Part shown: in pieces, positions 59,801 to 64,000 of the stretch
How positions within the stretch are numbered: position 1 is the stretch's first letter
How the letters are laid out: each line of letters begins with the position of its first letter
Source of the DNA: Turnera subulata
Taxonomy: Eukaryota; Streptophyta; Magnoliopsida; Malpighiales; Passifloraceae
Length of the DNA: 64,000 bases
Reading direction: 5' to 3'
NCBI GenBank assembly: GCA_028386065.3
Contig: JAKUCV010000930.1
Coordinates: 1 to 64,000 of the forward strand
Notes under the pieces: model-generated
What the model was told of the DNA's origin: nothing
Databases searched by the model: none
Seen by the model: only the letters and a program-made list of their open reading frames with translations
Translations under genes and position numbers: made by a program

Positions 59801-62800
59801 TAGGCCAAGGCCAAGGCCAGCACACACCTGTCAGTTTTCAAGGCACGCGCCATTGCCATGACTATGATGGTTTAAGGCGGGGGGGGGTCGTTGGTTTTTA
59901 ATCTTTCGAGTAAAGGTAAATGATGGTTTTGTCTTTATTATTTAATCGATCGAGTCCAAAAGTTCTCATAGGATACAGAGGTAAAAAGGTAAAAAGACCA
60001 ATGATAATGCACCACATGTAAATGCTTTGAGAGAAGCTAATATAAGATGAAATTACAAACTAAGCTAAGGGGAGGTAAGTAGAGTATGGCTTACTCGATT
60101 AGTTGAATGAGTTCCTCTAGTCGATGAAGGAAATTATGTGTGTTTAACATTTGCCGGTATCCGATAGGTGCTCATTATACTTGTGGTATAAAGAATGATA
60201 ATACATAAAGAGGTTTGCGTAATATGATACTTATCATTACCTTTTTACAGACGAATTTTGGGGAAGAATTTATCATCATAGCGAGCAATCAAAATTTATC
60301 GCCATTATAATTAGTTGCCTGTTCAAAGATAATTTGTTCATCCATTTTTTCTATGTGACATATATAATACCCTCTAATTTTCATGATGAAGCTCTATGAA
60401 GATCGCATTCGACTAAATTAAATCTATATCTACTCAAAATGTACGTCATGATTTATTTAGAAATAATGTCTTCGTCAGTAAAAAAACTTTATTCTATATG
60501 TTGTCTATCCAACCGTAACTTTACATGTATTGAGGATCACTTAAATTAGGAAAGAAAAGTACTCAACTATTGAATGATTTACTATTTTTACAGCCACTGT
60601 GGTCTTTAATCATCCACATTATCCACATTCCACCATACATTCACCAAATGTGTAAAGTTTAAAGATGCAGGAGGATAACATAGTCACACAAATCTTATCC
60701 ATCACAAAAATACTTCACGGGAATATATAGTTCCTCACTTAATACTGTCTAGCTAAATATTCCATCTCAATTAAAGAGTTGCAAGTTGCAACCCAAACGC
60801 AATTTATCCGGTACGATAATAACTGCTACTTACTCCCTCTCAACACCCATATCCGTTGCAGAGTAGAATTTATCTTCAAACTTTATACACATACTTATGT
60901 GAGTTTGGTATAACGTACCTAATAAATATTTTGGATTTATGGTAAATTTTCACCATTTGCCGGTTTACAGTTACTACCAACTAGTAACCGCCAATCCGGG
61001 ATGAAACGGGTAACTACTAACTAATTAATACAACATCTCACCACGTGGAGCAATCATGCGCTTTGAATGACTACCGATCATGTGGAGTAAGTAACCGGAG
61101 AGTGTAGTTGATCATTCATTGTAGTAAGTAGTTGTAGAGTAATTTTTACTTCTAATTTCTTTTTTATTCCCTTTTTTTAATGTATATACTCCATATATAA
61201 AAGGAGTAGTAGTTCAATTTTTTTTATTACAGGGGAAGCCACGTAAGCAGTCGGCAACCAGAGACATCGGACCAACCGGTGGAACGTGTTTTCTGACAGG
61301 CCTGCACGTGATCGTCAGGACAAAGAGGTGCGGTGGGGCCCGCACTTCCCGTAGGCATGGGTACGTGAGCATATTTCTTCGAGTTGACATTGGCTGTATG
61401 GTAGACACGTGTTGTACGATAAACACATCTAAATGAAAATAAATATTTTTTCTTTTTTTATTTTTTGGTCTGAAGAGGGACATAATAAATCCGAAAGCAT
61501 GCCTCGCACGACTATAGTAGTAGTAGTACTTACTTACACAGTCACGCGCGCCGTTTCACGAACCCGACCAATTTAATGCAACAACGTGAGACCACTGATC
61601 GCGCCCACACATAAACACACCTCACCCCTCTGTATATTTGAAATGACTAATCTGCCCCGTCCTTTTTGTGTTCTTAGTGGAATGGTATCTTCTTTTGAGA
61701 AGGTATCTGATATCTTCACCCCATGGGGATCTACTCAGCTTTCGCTGGCTTTGGTAGTAGAAAAAAGTGCGATTAGTTCGATATCTAGTGCCTTAGATTT
61801 TTACTCTTGACTGTTTTCTGTTTGCTTCTTTTTGTTTTTTTTTGTACAGATTCCGTTTTTGTTGATTGTTTTGTCAAAGGAAGGAGAAATCATGAAAATT
61901 CATAGATTAACAAGGCTGAAAATGGTGGAACCTTTTGACCAAACGTGAGATAAAAATAGAAGTGATTTTCTTGCTATTTATTTGTGGTTATTACTAAATA
62001 CGAATTGTAAATGTGTTTAAGACGAGACAAAATAATCCACAGAATCTTCCGAGCGAGAAGGTTGCTATTTTTTTTCCTGATTCACAATTTGTTGTTATGT
62101 TATGACTACCATCAGATATGTTGTGGCAATCCGAAATTTAAGAAAATCCGATAAAAATAGTTATGAATTATGATTCTTATTGTATTTGCTAATAAGAGAA
62201 TGTTAGGGGGAATATTCCTCGGAGACAGCCAGAATTATTGCTACAAAAATCTGGAAAGTAAATCACTATGTATCCGGAATGGTCAATTTCCTTCGACAAT
62301 TAGTACTCCAAAGTCTATTATGCCTGCAGCTTTATTCAGACCGGTCTTGAATATGAGCCTCCCATATTTATTACGTTGAAATAAGTATGATTTTCAAACT
62401 TGTTAGGACAAGAAATATCGGACAACCGGCGGTAGGTGGAGTATATTACTTCCTCTTTTGGATACGGTACAAATATATGGATAAAAAAAGACTCCGTACC
62501 ATACTAAGCTCACAATACTTTAAAAATCGCACCAAAAAAAAACTTTAAATATGACGGCATAGAATTAACGCCAGAATTATGGAGATACTGTCGCACAACA
62601 ATTCTTACCCAAATAATAAAGCAAGCAATCTTACTTGTGTTTATTATTACTCTACCCTCATATATTAATTTGGTGCCTATATAGCGAATTAAATATTTTT
62701 TTTGGCAAGATGTCAAAATATTCCAAAATTTTATATGATTCGGCTTATAAACGGCATGACATTGAAAATCTGGAAAAATACATAGGAAGGTAAGGTTCAT

Positions 62801-63062
62801 CCGGCATTAACATGATTATCAAAGCCTCCTCGTTAGTAATAAGATGATGACTCATGAAATTGACAAATAGGGGGGGAATGTGATTCTTTTGTGTTAAATG
62901 ATTAATTATATGGTGAAAGTGAAACTAACAGAAGGGGGAAAAAAAGGGGGAAATTTAGCTTTAATAAGTGGGATGGGAGATCAAAAGGTGGCACACCGAG
63001 AAATACAAGGCAACCGGCGATAAAGTGACAGGAGAAAAGCCGATAGGAGCGGTGTGTGTTGT

Positions 63063-63367
63063 CACGTGCGTACGTCATAATCTGCAGTACCAGAGTCGGC
63101 AAATCTCAACTTAGTAACCAAGCATCCATAAAAAAAAAAAAATTAAAACACAAATAATAATACAAACAATAATCAAGCTCCAAAAAAAAATCAACTCCCA
63201 CGTGGATCAACCCTGGCCGTGGGATGAAAAGGAATTGAACAACTCCCTACTCCGTTTGAGTCGAATGCACGCAAAGGAGATTTCAAAGTAATCCTACGTG
63301 GAATCCGAGGTGGATCGTTGAGCTACCACGATTGGGGTGGATGGAGTGCCACGTGTCGAGGGTTGAC
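63063..63367 (+). promoter_or_regulatory. Cluster of G-box/ABRE-type motifs
   Basis: CACGTG (63063-63068), TACGTCA (63071-63077), CCACGTGG (63198-63205), ACGTGG (63296-63301), CCACGTGTC (63349-63357) and a W-box core TTGAC (63363-63367) lie within 500 bp upstream of a TATA box. Such motifs bind bZIP and bHLH factors (ABA, light and stress signalling) and WRKY factors; actual use is inference. Confidence 0.5.
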
Positions 63368-63563
63368 TTTTCCCCTCTGTTGTTGTAAGTGAAGAAAAGC
63401 TGGGTGCGGCGTTAGCGTTACCCACGCCATGTGACGCGTCATTCCATACAGAGGCCTGGTCGGGGTGGGTCGTTATTGAGAAACGAAAAAGAAAAAGGGG
63501 GAAAAAAAAACGCGAAGGGACAGTTGTTTTAAAAAATGGGAAATAAAATATATTCTCGGGAAA

Positions 63564-63571
63564 TATAAATA
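63564..63571 (+). promoter_or_regulatory. TATA box of a gene beyond the right edge
   Basis: TATAAATA in a GA-rich context. It predicts transcription start near 63595. Confidence 0.55.
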
Positions 63572-63594
63572 GGAGGAGAAGAAGAAGGGAAGAG

Positions 63595-64000
63595 AGACTC
63601 GAGAGAGTTAAGAACAAGGCGTGGTTTGCGCTTAGAGAGAGAGGGAGCAAAAACGCACATATTAGTAGTGAGTATATTAGTTAAAGAGTGAGAGAGAAAG
63701 AGAACAAACAAGGCAAAAAAGAGAGGGAGAAGAAGTGGGTTTTCTTCTTTTTTTTTTTTGTTCTCTGGAGGAGTTTTGATAACATCCAAGCGAAGAAGTT
63801 GTTGCTATTTGTGGGTCTCTGGTTGCTTTTTGTGTGCCTAGCTGGGTTTTCTTTGATTGTCCCGTCGTCGTTTGGTGGGCTCTTGTTTTTGGTTGGTTGG
63901 TTTTGAATTAAAACCAAAGGAAGCGCAAAGAAAACAGAGACTAAGTGAGAAAGACTCTGTTTTTCTGTTCTGTTTCTTCTTCCATCTTTTGATATCCGGA
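63595..64000 (+). other. Probable 5' leader of an off-window gene
   Basis: About 400 nt with GA-rich then TC/TG-rich sequence and no ATG in any frame on the plus strand, as expected for an untranslated leader. Coding sequence is not reached within the window, so the product is unknown. Confidence 0.45.

Larger units (their letters stand above)
53043..63050. other. Gene-poor spacer (about 10 kb)
   Basis: No convincing gene, tRNA or known ncRNA is seen. It contains three tiny poly(A) insertions and many T or A homopolymers. A cluster of ACGT-core motifs lies at 61041-61410 (CCACGTGG, GCACGTGA, TACGTGAG, ACACGTGT), possibly a distal part of the regulatory region of the gene to the right. Confidence 0.4.

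Overview
This is nuclear DNA of a flowering plant, most likely a eudicot. The evidence is a spliced small gene with GT-AG introns, an intron-free AT-hook gene (AHL family), an intron-free MATE transporter of the plant DTX type, the decayed 3' half of a plant armadillo-repeat kinesin gene, and Ty3/gypsy chromovirus (Tekay/Del-type) retrotransposons. AT-rich spacers with microsatellites separate the genes. I cannot name the species; a woody rosid is only a guess.

Layout. 1-10210: two related non-autonomous LTR elements on the minus strand, here called C (1-4308) and D (4309-10210). C appears to have inserted into the 3' LTR of D. 10211-18230: a 1.25 kb segment (10211-11462) is repeated at 16932-18230. 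Between the copies lie a four-exon gene for a 128-residue protein (12564-13495) and a kinesin ARM-repeat pseudogene (14021-15620). 19826-20737: AHL gene, minus strand. 21751-33600: long spacer. 33819-35357: MATE/DTX gene, plus strand. 36786-47148: a broken autonomous Tekay-type element (A) with a nested solo LTR and a nested 580-bp DNA element. It is fused in the integrase region to 47145-53042, a third non-autonomous element (B). 53043-63050: spacer. 63063-64000: a promoter rich in ACGT-core motifs, a TATA box and a long leader without ATG, belonging to a gene beyond the right edge.

The most unusual content is in the non-autonomous elements C, D and B. Their internal regions carry no gag-pol. 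Instead they carry two genes antisense to the LTRs, each behind its own TATA box. ORF1 is a basic, probably nuclear, coiled-coil protein of 125-131 residues and is open in all three copies. ORF2 is a 227-residue protein ending in the N-terminal half of a LINE-type endonuclease domain; it is open in D, interrupted by two stops in B and mostly deleted in C. Their LTRs also carry a regularly spaced series of small dyads with compensatory changes, a long homopurine tract just after the TATA box, and two conserved hairpins beside the polypurine tract. Element A shares the LTR ends and primer-binding site of B, C and D, so its relatives are plausible mobilisers of this family. A separate genome-wide pattern is a set of tiny poly(A)-tailed insertions (13-28 bp) flanked by 10-16 bp target duplications.
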